DNA of 64,000 bases from Lepraria neglecta (GCA_033220425.1 CM065648.1:2666001-2730000); one strand, 5' to 3'; shown: positions 32,729 to 44,912, counted from the first letter of the stretch. The notes: generated by a model from the letters alone, not told the origin. Numbers and translations are program-made.

Positions 32729-34027
32729 TCAACTCACCATGCTTCGTAATGGTATATGCCACACACAGCTTGCTACCACAATACCACCAATGCTCATGAG
32801 GAAAGCCATGAGCAGATTGACTGCATTGTTATCCAGTATACCTAGGCCGCTCTCAATGTGGCGACTCGGCTCGTCACTCCTCTTGTTTGCAGGAACCCGT
32901 AATCCAGATACAAGTACCTGGAAATTGTCAGCCACTCCGTTCTATACTGAGGAATGGCACTCACCTTTTTCCCGCCGGTCCCCTCTATCACCTTCCCGGT
33001 CCTCGTGTCAATCACGCTAGCCTGGAACCACCCCCCAAGTGCACTATCCAGCACACTTCCGAGGCCTCCCCATATTGTGACTGCAAGTACCCAGAAAATC
33101 TTCTCTTGCCAACCCCATCCATTTCCGCCTTCGAATCCAGGCGTATTCCCCACTGCTCTTCCTCGGATCGAGGTATCCACGTCGCAAAAAGGAAGGAGAA
33201 CCAGGGAGGTAGTAGCAATGACAGAGGCTCCGCCAAAGCCAGCTAACGTCCCTGTCAACGAGACACCGCCATTAGTACCCGGTGGTACCTGGCGCAAGTT
33301 CCAAGACGTAAGAAGTCGAGGCTTGCTTTTAGACAGGATGCCTAGTTCGGACGAGAAGGTATCTGCAGCTACAGCCGCGTAATTGCTATGAAAGCTCCGT
33401 CAGTCATTACCCCTCAGCCACAGGGAATGGTGCGGCAAAAGAAAGCCGTTATAGTACCTGACTATTCCAATGACTAGCAGGTCACCGCCGTAAGCCCAAC
33501 AGTCTTGCTTTGAATCATAGCTCGTTTTCCTTGCCTGCAACTGCCAGTAATGAATGAGAATGAGTATCGAGGCCACGACCGAGTTGGCTAGGACTTGGAT
33601 ATATGTTCGAGCACCTTCTCCACCTGAAGCTCCTGAGGAAGCAAGCGTCAATCGGGCTTTCACATCATGTTTGACCTGATATCACGTCAGTAGTCGTTCA
33701 TTCTTCAGGCACAAGACGCCTTGTCGAAAGTATTACCTTAGTGACAGCTGTCCCAGCTAAGAAAAATACCACCAGAAGAGCAAAGAAGATGCTCCAAGGA
33801 TGTATGGCATGTATAATCGCAGTGAGTGCTGCAACGACGATTCCAGCTGGCGTTAAGGACTTACGGGACCAGGCACGATAGACCAGCGCACATGTCGCCG
33901 GAAAGGCGATGTAGGGATGCATTAGCTTGATACGTTCGAAGGGTGGAAAAGGAGGAAGCTGGTCAAACAGCTGCTCCGAAGTAAGCCGTTGAACTTGCAG
34001 CAGCCTGCTGTAGGTTACGATTCTCAT
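32729..34027 (-). CDS. TMEM19/DUF92-family integral membrane protein
   Basis: Four exons: 34027-33737, 33675-33458, 33385-32965 and 32917-32729, 372 aa. Introns of 61, 72 and 47 bases all have GT-AG ends and keep frame. Several TM helices are visible (GIVVAALTAIIHAIHPWSI, FFALLVVFFLAGTAV, AFLMSIGGIVVASCVW). The family signature VPPGTNGGVSLTGTLAGFGG is intact, preceded by AADTFSSELGILSKSKPRLL. Plant relatives (VTE6) phosphorylate phytyl phosphate; function in fungi is not established. It is divergent from the carrier gene at 34179, with only about 150 bases between the two ATGs. Confidence 0.9.
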
Positions 34028-34178
34028 GCTTAGTCAGCCGTTTTCAGGCGACCGAGGCTTCAGCTTATTCTCCGCTACGTCAGAATAAAGGAACATTCTC
34101 TTTCACTCGGCAAGTTCTCGCAGGACAAATAATGCTAGCTGTTCAGATCTCCTTTTCCGTATTGAATTGAAGCTGGAT
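34028..34178. promoter_or_regulatory. Short shared divergent promoter
   Basis: The 151 bases between the start codons of the TMEM19-like gene and the carrier gene must hold both promoters. A TACGTCAG (CRE/bZIP-like) occurs at about 34074. The site call is weak; the geometry is clear. Confidence 0.5.
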
Positions 34179-35383
34179 ATGAGCCATGCTCATGATCATG
34201 CCACCGCACCAACGCAGCTCACTCAATCATCGGAGATGGCAGTCCCCCGCAGGGAACAGCCGAATATACAGCCTGCAAATCGAGGGACGATAACATCAAA
34301 GAGGGCTGGGAGCCAAACGCATAAGCACAAGCAAAACATACCGTATGTCCTGAAATCAGGACTGGCTGGTGGATTAGCAGGATGCGCCGTACGATTCTTC
34401 CACGTCGTGTGCTTATACCTACGTGCTAATAACTCTTACAGGCCAAAACAGTCGTTGGTCCCCTCGACCGTGTCAAGATCCTTTTCCAAGCCTCTAGCCC
34501 CCAATTTGCAAAGTACACGGGCTCTTGGTTCGGCGTTGTGACCGCAATGAAGGATATCAATCGTCAGGACGGTATGCGAGGTCTATTCCGAGGCCACTCA
34601 GCAACCCTTCTCCGCATCTTTCCCTATGCAGCTATCAAGTTCGTCGCCTATGAACAGATACGTGCTCTCCTAATCACCTCCCCGGCTCAAGAAACACCCA
34701 TCCGCCGCCTCCTCTCCGGCTCGATCGCCGGTGTCACCTCAGTCTTCTTCACCTATCCTCTAGAAGTGATCCGCGTTCGCCTAGCTTTCGAAACAAAGAA
34801 AGATTCTCGCTCTTCGCTTTCGAGCATATGTCGGCAAATCTACCGTGAACATCCTCACAACATTTCCGCGTCCCCCACACAATCAACACCTCTACCCAAC
34901 GCAGTCGTCTCAGCACCAAGAAGCGGGATTATAAATTTTTACCGCGGGTTTTCGCCCACCCTAGTTGGCATGGTCCCTTACGCCGGCATGTCATTCCTAA
35001 CACACGATACCGCAAAGGATTGGCTACGTGACCCTCTCCTAGCGCCCTATACAATCAAGGATTTTTCCAACAGGGACCCTAACACTCCTTTAATATTAAA
35101 AGCATGGGCCCAATTGCTGGCAGGTGGCTTCGCAGGTCTGATTTCGCAAACAGCATCATATCCTCTGGAAGTGATTAGAAGGCGGATGCAAGTTGGTGGG
35201 GCAGTGGGCGACGGCCATCGGCTCGGTATTGCGGAAACTGCTGGCAGAATATACAAAGAGACGGGTTTCAGGGGTTTCTGGGTTGGGTTGACGATTGGGT
35301 ATATCAAAGTTGTGCCAATGGTCGCCGTGAGCTTTTTTACTTACGAGAGGATGAAGTGGGTGCTGGGAGTTGATGGGCACTAG
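34179..35383 (+). CDS. LEU5: Mitochondrial carrier, LEU5-like (coenzyme A transporter group)
   Basis: Exons 34179-34388 and 34442-35383, intron 34389-34441 (GTACGA, CTAAT branch, CAG), 383 aa. Three carrier repeats with signatures GPLDRVKILFQ, YPLEVIRVRLA and YPLEVIRRRMQ, and six expected TM helices. The block GLFRGHSATLLRIFPYAAIK is typical of the Leu5/SLC25A42 branch, which supplies CoA to the mitochondrial matrix. The N-terminal 50 residues are hydrophilic and His/Gln-rich. An in-frame upstream TTG gives a slightly longer frame, but the ATG at 34179 is preferred. Confidence 0.88.
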
Positions 35384-36812
35384 GGGTTGGACTTGTATAT
35401 AGGCATATGGAGGCGTTGAAAGGGACGGGCCATCCGGCAATTATTGGTGCATCAAACAGGCGTTCAGATGGCTGTTCTATTAGCCAGTTTGGTATATGGA
35501 CAAATGAAGTGGGTGCATGTTCCTCATCGATCCGAAAATTCTCATTTGAACGACTTATGCGTCTCGCATACAATGTAATAAGGAACGAGTGAATTTTGAC
35601 AATGATACGTTATACCTAGTCGAGGTTTCACTGCTGACAATCTTTCTCGAGTGTGTTTGACGGTAGTACAACGTGTATTTTATTAGTGCTGAATCAAGCA
35701 CATACGGCCGCAGACAGTAGAAAATAGAGGGTCCCGCCCGCTCCCACTTGAAACATTTCGAACGGGTTGAGTTCAGGGGAGCGGGCGGGACCATCTATTT
35801 TCTACTGCCTATGGCAGTATGTGCTAAGAAGGTTACTATTCTAGAGTGCACTCGCGGAGTTCTGGAGAAGGGAATGGAAGTATACACGGATCACGACCGA
35901 TGAGGTACTCTTGTGAAGAAGCCGGTGATAAGAGGAGGCATTAAGGACCGTTCCATGCAGTTCTCGTACTCGCCTGATCAAGGTTTCTTCGGGAAAGTTA
36001 CAGGTACAAAAACGCTTATAGTAGTCTCCGGTAGCTAGTCAAATATTTTCTGCAAAACAGCCTTATAGAAAAGATCGTGGCATGCGTGTTTGGGCTCTTC
36101 CGTGGATGACGTGGAAGGTGGCTTGGGGAGGCGGAGAGGGCAGTGGGCCAGACGACTAGGTCGCCTGCGGTGGGCATATGTGGAGTCTGGTTGTGGGACG
36201 TTTTCATTGGGTTGTGATTGGGCGAAAGGCTGGGGGGGAGCTGGGTGGGGGTGTGGTTGAGGGGGAGGGCGTGGAGATGGGTGGTTGAGACATGCTAGGG
36301 TAGTGGATGTTGGGCGGGATGTGCGGTACGCTGTCGAAGTTGAGTTTTGCGGTTGGAATGGTGGTGGGTTGGGATGGAGGCTGGCTATCAAGAGAGGATC
36401 CGTAGAGATTGTAGTGTGTAAGTTATAAGGGGCGAAAGTGACTGAGTTTGACGCAGAGAGTGGTGAAACCTGGCGATGGCTGTCAGCTGTTCAAGAATAG
36501 CGATGTCGGTCTGTTCTGTCGATATTTCAATTACCAACCAGATCATGGTGTTGACCGGCGACGTTATCAACACAAAGGAGCCTAGAAGCTTCCTGAAATA
36601 ACACAACGTATTCAAAGTTTCCAAACAACTCGTAGCCAAGATACGAGTGCACGTCCACCTACGGCGTGTCAGTGGACTCGAAGTAGATCGTAGTCTATGT
36701 CCATGGCCTCCTGACTTGATGGCACGGAGGCTATCATTAACAGCACATCTGCTGGCTTGTAGCCTCCGAAGCTTAGGTATAATCATGCGGTATCCACGCA
36801 ACAAGCAGTGCC
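35384..36812. other. Intergenic with a foldback element
   Basis: Apart from the foldback at 35697-35825 there is no firm gene. A minus-strand Pro-rich frame (36391-36035, PPPQPHPHPAPPQPF) and a frame at 36816-36388 could in principle be further exons of the ML-domain gene, but no splice chain convinced me. Confidence 0.4.
35697..35825. mobile_element. Foldback / MITE-like element with about 50-base inverted repeats
   Basis: The left arm reads AGCACATACGGCC, then CAGTAGAAAATAGAGGGTCC and CGCCCGCTCCC. The right arm on the minus strand reads AGCACATACTGCC, then CAGTAGAAAATAGATGGTCC and CGCCCGCTCCC. The arms are nearly identical over about 50 bases around a loop of about 30 bases. No coding capacity. 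A clear target duplication was not seen. Confidence 0.8.
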
Positions 36813-37494
36813 TCACCGTAGCTCTACATCGTCTCTATATTTAGGCTTCATCTCGAAGGCCGTGCAGATATGGAACACGGGTCCTTGATCGCTTGTGACG
36901 CGCACATCGACGGTGTAATTGGCCTGAGGGAAGCATGAGAGTCCATTCTTCTCCACCCATTGGGAACGCGCCGGTCGACTTACCTCGGGAGTCCATCCAC
37001 CGAGCAGCAGTACCGTTGAAGACAGAGTCGCCTTCCCTTTCTTTGGCGGACACTGCACCGTACCATTCTGCACCACATCCATCCATTTACAGAATTCGTC
37101 TTCACCGGGCATTTCGCCAATCCGGCCGTCGTTGAAATGAGTAACTACATTGAAAGAGATATGGGGAGTTGTGAGAGTGGAGGTGAAAGTGCCCCAGATC
37201 TTGACGCCGCAGTAGGATTCGCTTGAGTTTGATGGTTAGCTCTTGATAACGGCGATCGGAGTGTAAGAAGGAGATTGAAAATAGGCTTTACATCACACAG
37301 GGGTTTGGGTACATATCTATAGACTCTATTTGAAAGGAGTTGTTCGCTGGATTGCTGCAATATCTGACTGGCGAGTCTGCAGGAATAAGGCTTCCGTTAC
37401 GGGCTTCATGGGTAGTGATAGCGATTTGGTTATTCTTACTGGCTGATGTAACTGCTGTAGCAAGCAGTAGGAAAGCGAGGAGCGTTCGATGCAT
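36813..37494 (-). CDS. Secreted ML (MD-2/NPC2-like) lipid-binding protein
   Basis: Exons 37494-37292 and 37221-36813, 203 aa. The 70-base intron starts GTAAAG and has a CTAAC branch point. A signal peptide opens the protein (MHRTLLAFLLLATAVTSAS). Cysteines at RYCSNPAN, NPCV, SYCGVKIWGTF, FCKWMDVV, VQCPPKKGKA, LSCFPQANYTV and FHICTAF fit the disulfide pattern of ML domains, which bind sterols or phospholipids. NGT and NYT are possible glycosylation sites. The C-terminal end (RDDVELR) is tentative, because a GTGAGG donor lies there and a further exon is possible. Confidence 0.72.
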
Positions 37495-39272
37495 GGTCGG
37501 AATAGAACTTGCCTCCTTAATCTCTTTGGAGGTGTCCCTTCCAGTCGCTTGTTGGTACTAGTACGGTGCAAGGAATAGTATTAGAGAGCACGGCAAAGGC
37601 TCCTTTGAAGTGATAACTCCGATATCTCTCGTATGGTAAAGCTACTATGCATTCGATATTGAGGTTCGTCAGTTCTTCATAATAGCAGCGTTTGTGTAGC
37701 TACCTGTTGACATGGTGGAAGGATTTGCGATGGCGCAGGCGTATGTTGGATTAGCGGATGAGGGACCTCTCAGCGAGGCAAGATTGCCAGTTAGCGAAGT
37801 ACAGCGAAGTATCTCGTAACTTTTCATACCATATGATACAGATCGTGTTACAAAGCAGTAGCTTCGCCGTCTCATGTAAGGAGGTGGGAAGATATATATA
37901 GAATAATACAGCCCGAAGATAACGAACCAATTAGACTACATAGCCAGGGGTTTATCACAGGCCGCCTTCCCCCCCCTTCTCTCTATATTCAGTACTACTG
38001 TACTACATACTTACTTTGAAACCACTCTTCCAGGCGATACTCTGCCACTTCGTACTTAATATTAATCCTACATCCTATATCACACTACCTTTTACCTATA
38101 TGAGTCGACTTCAGGATGTCAGAGCAATAGGACAGATTCCGGCATTATTGTGGGATCAGAACCACTCAGTCTCCACCTCGTTTCATACTCTCCACACGAT
38201 ATCTACTCCAAACAGGCATCAGCCTTGCCAAACGTTACTCTAACAAGATCCGTTTAAGTTTTCTTCCAAATTCCCAAATCTGTCTTGGCAATACAGCTCC
38301 AGACTTCATATTGGACGATCCCCTGCCTCTTTAGCTGGCGGGAGGGAATGGTGCTGAGTGAGTTACGATATAATCCTGCATCATTACATCGGCTACCATA
38401 TTTAGAGCACCCTAAGTACTCTCAACGCCTCCCACTCAAAGATAAATGCATCACACTGGCCTGGCCAATCGCATCTCAAACGAACGGACTGCTTGTTTCA
38501 CTTGCCCTTAATATGGGAGATCATGAATATTTCAAATAATGTGGACCACTTGGAGTTCTGAATTGTTCAGTCTCATATAAATACGCAGGTTCAAAGCCCA
38601 ATCACGTTCTCAGATCACAGCCTCACTGTTGCTACACAATTCCAGTTCCTGCACCTCCACCCAATGTATTGTCTCATGTGCCGGACTCTTCACACCACCA
38701 CCAGCGACAAAGGCTCGCTCAGCACCATCCTTTCTAAGGCTGTTGCAATGGCAGAAAGTACTCAATTGACTGACTAGCTAAGAGATAGGAATCTATAGAG
38801 TACTAATAGATATCTCTGTCTATTTGCTAACAATTTTGCCTGTGACTAGCGGAGAAGGACAATGGAACCACATAAAGAGCAATCAATGGAATCGCATAAA
38901 GAGCAATCAGGCAACCAGATTGCAACAAAGGCTTGCAACATCATTACTGCGTTGATCGAGGTACCAATTGTAACAAATCTTGATTGCAATGTCTCATATG
39001 TACCTTGCCGCTCTCTGTCAGCCTGGCAATGCCTCACTTTATGCAAAGATCCTGCGTTTTCGAGGGCTCATAACGGACTCCAGCATTATGGGCTCCATAG
39101 CTAGAAAAGTCCAATTCATTTCCTTCAAACTGTGGTCATTGTGTCGGATTATATATAGACCTTGAGCCTCTTCCCCTTCGTCTGGTGCTCATACAAAGAC
39201 CTTCATACCCAGTCTTTCGCTGGAGACTTAGCCACCTGTAATCACCGCTATTCAAGAGAAAATACCGTCAAT
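37495..39272. other. Long intergenic stretch with a 24-base tandem duplication
   Basis: No supported gene. At 38862-38909 the unit ATGGAACCACATAAAGAGCA is followed at once by ATGGAATCGCATAAAGAGCA (24-base period). A run of C around 37970 and AT-rich stretches are the other marks. A short minus frame at 37875-37669 has no domain. Confidence 0.5.
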
Positions 39273-40721
39273 ATGCTACCGCGAACCCTCTTCGCCTTTG
39301 TGTCCCTGTTGCCTCTATACGTGTAAGCTGCCAATCGTGTCATCAACGAATGGACGGCGATGGGCGACTCCTACGCCTCCGGTGTAGGTGCTGGAGAGCA
39401 GCCGGCAGATGACATCAATAGATGCTTTCGCTTCCCAAGCGCCTATCCAGCCATCATGCAGGCCGGTGCTGGATCACTTCAACCCAACCCCCTAAAATGG
39501 AACAACGTTGCCTGCAGTGGCAATACCGCCTCTCAGATCCTTGCCAAAGAATTCCTCGATCAGCCAGAGGATGACGGTAAAAACGGTATACGCCCAGTGT
39601 GGGGTGACAAGCCCGAATTGGTGACTCTTGCTATGGGTGGCAACGATATCGGCATCCTATCACATGTATCCTTTCGTTCAAGTTGTGGAGAAACAACTGT
39701 GAGGAAGTTATTCAAGAAGGCATAGATATTGCCCAATCAGACGAGCTGAAGGCGAACTTCACCGCGGTAATCGAAAAATCGTACACAAAAGGTCGATCTA
39801 CACCAGTTGGAACTGAGTTCCAAGTTTTTGTGACGGGTAAGTTATTCGTAATGCACGCGAATTCCTGTGTGCCATTCACTGTGAAGCCTCGACCCTTGAG
39901 GCTTTGGCTTCTACGGGGCGAGTTCTCATACGCGCGACTCATTGTGAGGCCTCAATTCAAAAAGAAAATTGACTTTGTAGGGGCGAGCGCACTATAATGT
40001 TTCAACATACGGGCATAGCCAGAAATCTAACTGACATTCTCAAGGATACGCCCAATTCTTCAACCAAACAACCACGCAATGCAACAACATCTCTTTTAAA
40101 CTCTCCTGGAACCCACTATCGCCACAATATCTCACAGTCGAATATCGCACTGTAATGAACACCGCCATCCAATCGGCCGTCGACGCCATCGACCCCCTAT
40201 ACAACGTCCACTACGTAGACTACGATTCCCAATTCGGGTGCCACCGCTTCTGCGACCAGGACGAACCCAGCCCCAATAATCCAAACACCTGGTTCTTCAA
40301 CTGGCAAACTAGCGAAGATCCAACCACCGAAGCGGCATTCCAGGGGTTAACCGCTTACAAGAGCAGCGTGGCCAACGAGACTACCGGCGTATTCCAAACG
40401 GACGAGGATTTCAAAAACGCTCTTGGCGACGCGCTCGGGGACGGCGCAGATGCGCTCAGCCTCCTATCGGATAGCGTGAGGATCTTCCACCCTAGCTCCC
40501 TGGGCCATCAGAAGATTAGGGATGTGATGGAGTCGGCTTTGGAAGCGGCTGGCGTGCCGGAGCCCGAGAATGTGGCTTCTTCTTCTTCTTCTTCGAGTGC
40601 CACGGCAACGGGGACTACGACCGTGACGGCGGCTTCGGCTGCGGCTACGTGTAATTGTAATGAGAATGGCTGCTCGAATGATTCCCCGGCTTGTTGTGCG
40701 AATGGAATGTGCTCGACTTAG
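39273..40721 (+). pseudogene. SGNH (GDSL-type) hydrolase copy 1, broken, Cys-rich tail
   Basis: The ATG at 39273 opens a signal-like start (MLPRTLFAFVSLLPLYV), closed by TAA at 39324. The same frame continues with ANRVINEWTAMGDSYASGVG (block I, GDS nucleophile), WNNVACSGNTASQIL and VTLAMGGNDIGIL (block III). A one-base frame change near 39665-39690 leads to LWRNNCEEVIQEG, and an intron of about 210 bases (from GTAAGT after 39833) leads to YAQFFNQTTTQC. The catalytic Asp/His block is VRIFHPSSLGHQKI. A Ser-run linker and the tail CNCNENGCSNDSPACCANGM end it. The family hydrolyses esters. The stop could come from CAA by C-to-T change. Confidence 0.75.
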
Positions 40722-41630
40722 TGCTTTGTCTACTGCGAAGGCGACTAAGTCCGTTTACTGTCTGGTTGAAGGTATCCTATGTCCCGGTGGTATGCCCGTT
40801 TATTGGCTTAGAGTTATAGTATTATCCTCTAAATTTGGCACGTTGTTGGGGTATGGGATGAGGAGGATTTTTTCGAATTGGCGTTATTTGGATAAGTGCG
40901 GCAGCTGGGCTTATCTGGGAAGTGCCTTAGAACGCGTTCAAAAAACTATATACGATATTAAGGAACATGATTTCAGCTAGAATGGAGATTTCCTAAAAAA
41001 GCGCTGATCTTCATGAGCTGTCGTGGTAATTACCTCGCGAGACAGCCAAAGTGAGTTGTATTTTAGCCCTCGCAAGTCTTAAGTGTGTTAGGGATACTGG
41101 GAATGAGATGGGTTTTCAGTATATGGTAAGTAGAACGATTGTTTAAACTCTCGTGGGGCATCACAGGTTTTCTGCTCAAGCCGAGTGGAACCTAGCACCT
41201 TTCGAGCGCGGTGTCTCCATAGAAAAGCGGCGATAATGGGAAATACACTTAATTATCGACGTCGCTCCCTCACTTCTTCACCACTCCTAACTCTTTCTTT
41301 TATTCTCTCTTTCCTTATTTATTTTTGCCCTCCGATTAGTCTTTCCTCCAATTACCCTCCTTTGGCCCTAGTTAGCCTTGCTCGCTCGCTTAGCTATCTG
41401 TCCCTCTTCTGCAGTCCTTATTATCCAAGCTCGAATTTTAACCTCCACTGAGAATGTGTTAAAGGCTGCGACGATCTCGATCTCTTACAAACCCTCCTAG
41501 TCGATCTCTTCTCTCTCATTTAACGACTCGCCTTTTCCCCTCGGCCCATTAAATCACTACTTTTTACTGCTCTAGTCTCTCCTTACCCTCAAATCTCCTG
41601 ACCTTCCAGAGTTTCGTCCTATTCCTCAGT
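40722..41630. other. Intergenic; pyrimidine-rich tract
   Basis: No gene. From about 41265 to 41600 the plus strand is strongly C/T-rich. Confidence 0.45.
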
Positions 41631-42789
41631 TCATTGCAGCTGGCCTTCCCACATTCGCCTGACCGTTCTCGATTTCCAACGGGATTTTGCTGCACGAACA
41701 CCTGACCGGGAAGACCCCTGCGTATCTAGCCCTTTATTGCCATGCCTTGACGGATTACCAGGACTAGTAGCATCCGAGGAGGACTTCTCGTCATTACATA
41801 CAGATATTGAGGCTCGAGCCAACCCAAGAGAAGGCCACATAGGGTCGCCCTTAGTCTGCCACAGAACCTCTGATCCATTCGCCTGAGATCCGGACGCCAT
41901 GTTTTGCGAACGAGGTTTGCCCTTTATTGTTGGACTTATAAGGGACTCGGGCGCTCCATGATCACGAGGCTTTGCCAATAAGGGCTGAGTGCTGATTTGA
42001 TGACTCAACCCAGCATACCGCTGCTCGACAGTTTCAGTTGTAGCCTCCTGACGCTTTAGCGTACTGATTTCTGACGGTATCGCCGGCGTCTGCTCGCTTT
42101 GTCTTCTAGCCTTCATTTTCTCGCTAGATTATTGGTCTTACTGCAGCGCTATTATAGTCCGGATCATATCACGCTGTTCAAAGCTGTCGATGGAGGCTGC
42201 ATCATTGCTGTGCCACTTGGTCAGAACTCAGAACCAGAAAAGAGCTGCCAACGCGTTGATAGCCTAGAAATGCATGGAGTGGACTTACCGATCAGCCATC
42301 CTCTTGCTCAAGGCCAGACTCGTGACTTGCAACATCAATAGAAGCGTGCCTATGGCGTCCCTCAGATCCGCCCTCAAGACATCAATACTGGGCTGCACGA
42401 ACGGCCATCTCGCCCTCTCCGCCCTAGAGAGCTTGATCCTTCCCCCATCGAGCCGCTTACAGCTCCGGAGCTGCTCGCTAGCCCTTTTAGCCTTTCCTCA
42501 ACTTCCATAAAAACCCTCTCGCAGATCGCTGCCGAGGCTCTTGTGGTCTCCAGGCCGCCTTGACTAAAGATACTGATCCATTGTCGCCGAGCTTCTGCGA
42601 CATCAGCTTCCCCAATTGTTGTAGTACCCCCGAGGTAATTGAGATGCCATTGTCGATGGAGGAGACTCGGTCTTGCGCGGTGCTGATCAGCATCGCCAAT
42701 ATTACTAGCTTGATGGCGATTTGGACGCCGGCGCCGGCGAGCCCAATGATAGATGCTGCAGCAGTTGCGCCGTCCATTCCTACTCGCAA
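41631..42789 (-). pseudogene. Fungal STAND-type N-terminal domain gene, broken
   Basis: The start region (MDGATAAASIIGLAGAGVQI) is the classic opening of fungal N-terminal domains found on STAND/NLR-like and ankyrin proteins. Later homologous segments such as WPFVQPSIDVLRADLRDA and LMLQVTSLALSKRMAD lie in other frames, followed by an intron-like stretch with GTAAGT, then RDMIRTIIALQ and a Ser/Arg-rich tail. About four breaks interrupt it. No ATPase domain is visible. It is a decayed copy rather than a working gene. Confidence 0.65.
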
Positions 42790-43429
42790 CTTGAACCGTA
42801 CGTCTCTGGATTCAATACTTACTGTCTGTTGTAGAAGGACTAGAGGATTGTGCGGATCGTCATTGCTGCGGTCCCAGTCTGTGCGGCTGAGTCCCTAAGC
42901 CGCCGTGCGGTGCATGCAGCAGTAAGGCTGTACATATGCAAAACTATCCACCGGTACCCAATCAAAAGATGATTGAATACAAACATATGAACTCTGATAA
43001 TTGTTATTGGTGCAAATCAGACTAATTGCCGCAAAGCAGTCTCTTCAGTACGCAAGCTCTGATGGACAGATATTCCACCGATGCAACATTTTTCGATGGA
43101 TCCTCTTCTTTGTCACCGAAAGATAGACACTAGTGTCACCGCGCTCTGCGACATCATGGTCGATCGCTGCAATCCATCGCACCTCGGATGGCTTGTGCTC
43201 AGGTACAGACAAAGATATCGAGGGTTTAGACTGAGAGCAAACATTTCATGAATACAAAGCATATAATAAGCTCAGACAAAATCTAGTCACTCTCCAAGAC
43301 CTTACTCAGTAATGTTCCATCTTGATGGACTATCGTTTCCATACAGTCCGCCAGAAACCCGTACGTCGAGCTTACAATGATAACACGACATCAGTAACGC
43401 GAGCATGGAGGACGCCGTTCGATGGGAAA
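42790..43429. other. Intergenic
   Basis: No gene recognised between the STAND-type relic and the second SGNH relic. Confidence 0.4.
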
Positions 43430-44912
43430 TCAACTACCGGAGCCATCTTGATTAAAGCAAATAGTAGGATTACTACCCGGCTGATGGTAAAGGCAACACC
43501 TATCATCCTCATCGCGTGGAGGCGTGGTCCCATCCGAACACTGACACCCGCCTGTCAGGGGGTCGCCGGTGAAAGTACAAGTCGGACCCGGAGCTAGGGC
43601 AGTCCCTGTCGTAGTAGACTTACCGACGCTAGCTTGATTGGCAGCAGACGCATCGGCGTCGCTATCAATGTAGACATCTGGGTTGACGGTGGGCAAGTTC
43701 CGACTGCCGGGGCTTTTCGCATACCCTTAAGGGCCTGGTGGATGAAAACTTTGGCTGCCGTGAAGCCGCGGGTCTTGGGGTGGAAGGAGCGTGTGAAATC
43801 AAGACCTGGGATTGCCGTCACGCTATGATTGGTGCTTGGATCGGCATAGTAGCCGGCCATGTCGCAGTCCCAGGCAAAGGCTTGGTCGTGGGCGGAACTT
43901 GGATCTTGGCCGCATGACGCAGCGTCGATGACCAACATCTTTTTGCGGGCCCCAGACCCCGAAGATCCAGGTGGTGGCCCCCCAAAACTGAGGATCTTCG
44001 TCGCCTATCTCGCAAAAGCGGTGGCCTTCAAAGTTCGGTTTGTGGCCGTCGATGTTGCCGAAAAAGATGCGATTTGTCACCCAGCCGTTCTTCACTGCTG
44101 TGTCTCTATCTGGGTAGTTCAATTTGTTGTTCGCGTAGCCGAGGAGGTTGGCTTAGAGTGCAGTGTTGAAATCGTCTGAGAGCTTGTTCATTTTTCGGCG
44201 GAGTTCCAGCGTGAGCTTTGGCGGGTTCAAGCCGGAGATGCCCACTTTACCAAAGGTTTGGTCGTTGCACCTAGTACTATTGTCATCTGCATCGAAGAAT
44301 TTCGAATACCCGAGGTGCAGGATCTGGTAATGAAAATCTTTATTCATCCGAAGATCCTGTCATAGATCTTCTTGAGCTTATTCTTGAAATCGTCACTGCC
44401 AAACGTATCCCTTGCCCTGTTATCTCATGTTTAGCACACAGAACGAAGGGTTCGGGCGAGTCAGTGGGGACGCACGCTTGAATAAGATCATCACATTTGG
44501 GTTTACCAAGTTGGCCAACGAGGCACGATTTCGCAATTTCGGCGAATCCAATGTCATTGCCACCAATAGTGAAAATAGCAAGGTCAGGCGCCGGATCGCT
44601 GCTCACTTCAGGCAGTTTGTTCTTGATCATTTGGTCCGTGATGTCACCGGTGCATGCAAGGAAGGTCATAACGTTATCCGAGTCGTACAACCAGTCGTCC
44701 TGGAGCTGGGGACCATAAGATCCTACAGATCGCACACAGTCTCCTTTGTTGCTTTCATGCAGATCGCCGGCACCCGGGCCTGCCGTATATGAATCCCCCA
44801 TGGCATACCAGTTAAATGGTGGGTCATGCGGTGTATACTCATCCTTTATCGATTGCGCGACTAGATTTCGAGGCAATGGCATGTGCTGAATGGTGAGAGC
44901 ACCTTGTACCAT
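43430..44912 (-). pseudogene. SGNH (GDSL-type) hydrolase copy 2, broken, Cys-rich tail
   Basis: Starts at the ATG 44912 and lacks a clear signal peptide. Block I is NWYAMGDSYTAGPGAGD, block III LAIFTIGGNDIGFAEIA. An intron at 44417-44475 (GTGCGT) leads to ARDTFGSDDFKNKLKKIYDR. Then come a frame change near 44350, one in-frame TAA near 44157 (TAL, stop, ANLLGYAN), and further frame changes near 43945 and 43700. The Asp/His block is FTRSFHPKTRGFTAAK. The tail has CTFTGDPLTGGCQCSDG and CCLYHQPGS. It is a distant paralog of copy 1 and about 2.7 kb from it, on the opposite strand. Four breaks make activity unlikely. Confidence 0.72.

Noticed and set aside
36035-36391. Pro-rich minus-strand frame near the ML-domain gene
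   Set aside because: Low complexity, no ATG start, and no convincing chain of introns to the ML gene.
38862-38909. Two 24-base copies as a CRISPR-like or functional repeat
   Set aside because: Only two adjacent copies with no spacers; a simple tandem duplication explains it.
41265-41600. Pyrimidine-rich tract as a special regulatory element
   Set aside because: C/T-rich tracts are common in fungal promoters and 5' flanks, and no intact gene starts here.
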